Below are positions 31,754-32,396 of a stretch of DNA of 32,396 nt, in pieces (position 1 is the first letter of the stretch; every line of letters starts with the position of its first letter). The stretch is taken from contig CAMDWA010000037.1 of NCBI GenBank assembly GCA_945877855.1, positions 1 through 32,396 on the forward strand, in the 5' to 3' direction. The position numbers and the translations under genes are program-made. The notes beneath the pieces were generated by a model. The model saw only the letters and a program-made list of their open reading frames with translations, did no database searches and was not told where the DNA came from. The DNA comes from Thermoflexus hugenholtzii JAD2 (GTDB lineage Bacteria; Chloroflexota; Anaerolineae; J036; Brachytrichaceae).

Positions 31754-32396
31754 ATGTTAACTGACCTTGGCTACTATGCCGTCTTCATTGCACTTGTTGC
31801 TTGTGTCTATGCTTCGATCATTTCGATGTGGGGGGTGCGTGTCAATGATGATCGTTTTGTGCAAAGCGGGCGCACCGCAGCCTCACTCACCTTTCCACTC
31901 ATGTTAATGGGGTGTGTTGGCCTATGGGTGGCATTGCTCAATCATGATTTTGGGGTGAAATATGTTGCCGATGTATCGAGTTTGGCAACCCCTACTTTTT
32001 TTCGCATTACGGCATTATGGGGCTCACAAAATGGCTCATTGTTATTTTGGAGCCTTATCATGTCGTGCTTTATGTTTTTTGCGATGGCACGCGAATGGGA
32101 AGGCGATAAAGCGTTATTACCCTATGTCACCACAACCATGTGTGTTATTTTGGGCTTCTTTATTGCTATCAATTTGTTTGTTGCCAATCCTTTTGTTCGT
32201 TACGATTTCCCACCGCTTGATGGACGTGGGCTAAACCCATTATTACGACACCCCGGCATGATCATTCACCCGCCCGTGCTATATGCGGGTTTTACAGGCT
32301 TTATTGTGCCATTTGCCTTTTGCATCGCATCTTTGGCCACGCGCCGCACTGATAATTTGTGGCTTATTTCATCACGCCGTTGGACATTGGTCGGTT
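31754..32396 (+). CDS. ccmF: cytochrome c heme lyase subunit CcmF, partial (5' end)
   Basis: 214 codons are open from ATG 31754 to the right edge without a stop. The N-terminus MLTDLGYYAVFIALVACVY begins a multi-helix membrane protein. The family signatures FRITALWGSQNGSLLFWSL and NPFVRYDFPPLDGRGLNPLLRHPGMIIHPPVLYAGFTGF match the conserved CcmF/NrfE core (heme-handling HPP loop). CcmF joins heme from CcmE to apocytochrome thiols in the periplasm. It follows ccmE after 39 nt. The rest of the gene and any ccmG/H lie outside the window. Confidence 0.93.
   Translation, partial: MLTDLGYYAVFIALVACVYASIISMWGVRVNDDRFVQSGRTAASLTFPLMLMGCVGLWVALLNHDFGVKYVADVSSLATPTFFRITALWGSQNGSLLFWSLIMSCFMFFAMAREWEGDKALLPYVTTTMCVILGFFIAINLFVANPFVRYDFPPLDGRGLNPLLRHPGMIIHPPVLYAGFTGFIVPFAFCIASLATRRTDNLWLISSRRWTLVG

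Overview
This looks like bacterial chromosome, most likely from the Chloroflexota. That placement is inferred from style: lipoproteins with long Ala/Pro/Thr-rich linkers after the lipobox, an AmaP-like gene, DUF4126, a HerA-type ATPase, a stand-alone family-5 solute-binding lipoprotein, and many genes without a Shine-Dalgarno. No rRNA, tRNA, CRISPR array or insertion sequence was found. Coding density is high, with mostly small operons on both strands. UGA is used as a normal stop (for example in the HerA-like ATPase and ribA), but one UGA is clearly selenocysteine.

Layout. 1-4174 (minus): an SPFH/Band 7 membrane protein followed by two tandem pentapeptide-repeat lipoproteins; beyond them a partial LEA-like coiled repeat protein runs off the left edge. 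4309-7080: a peptide-binding ABC lipoprotein (+) with a palindrome on its promoter, flanked by two small minus-strand genes that share an [RK]T[DN]I[RK]AG motif. 7116-9804: a nested inverted repeat, selD with an in-frame UGA at the catalytic position, and an MFS transporter interrupted by an in-frame UGA. 9819-15691: SMP-30 lactonase with AmaP; a HerA-like ATPase overlapping an SGNH/sialate-esterase lipoprotein; a carboxylesterase with a Pro/Thr-rich membrane protein. 15776-17923: DUF4126 with NanE, a perfect 20-bp bidirectional terminator, and a TspO-like protein. 18075-21098: HAD phosphatase with GNAT acetyltransferase (-), divergent from two tandem Nudix genes and an M55 D-aminopeptidase (+). 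21255-25242: TrmI, an orphan DNA methylase, a small-molecule methyltransferase and a divergent overlapping acyltransferase. 25257-29052 (minus): a tightly packed five-gene operon of GTP cyclohydrolase II, stand-alone RibD-type reductase, cysteine-less MDR dehydrogenase, atypical PTPS/QueD homologue and GT4 glycosyltransferase. 29190-31113: small membrane protein, unknown protein, LysM lipoprotein. 31277-end: ccmE (CxxxY variant) and the start of ccmF.

The best candidate for an undescribed system is the five-gene operon at 25257-29052. Its gene content suggests a pathway from GTP through a diaminopyrimidine or pterin intermediate to a glycosylated product. The PTPS homologue has Glu where the catalytic Cys should be, and the dehydrogenase lacks the usual zinc ligands. 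Other notable items are the selenoprotein SelD with a SECIS-like hairpin, the in-frame UGA in the next gene, the paired small peptide genes, and several start codons placed 6-8 nt after a -10 box, which suggests leaderless transcripts.
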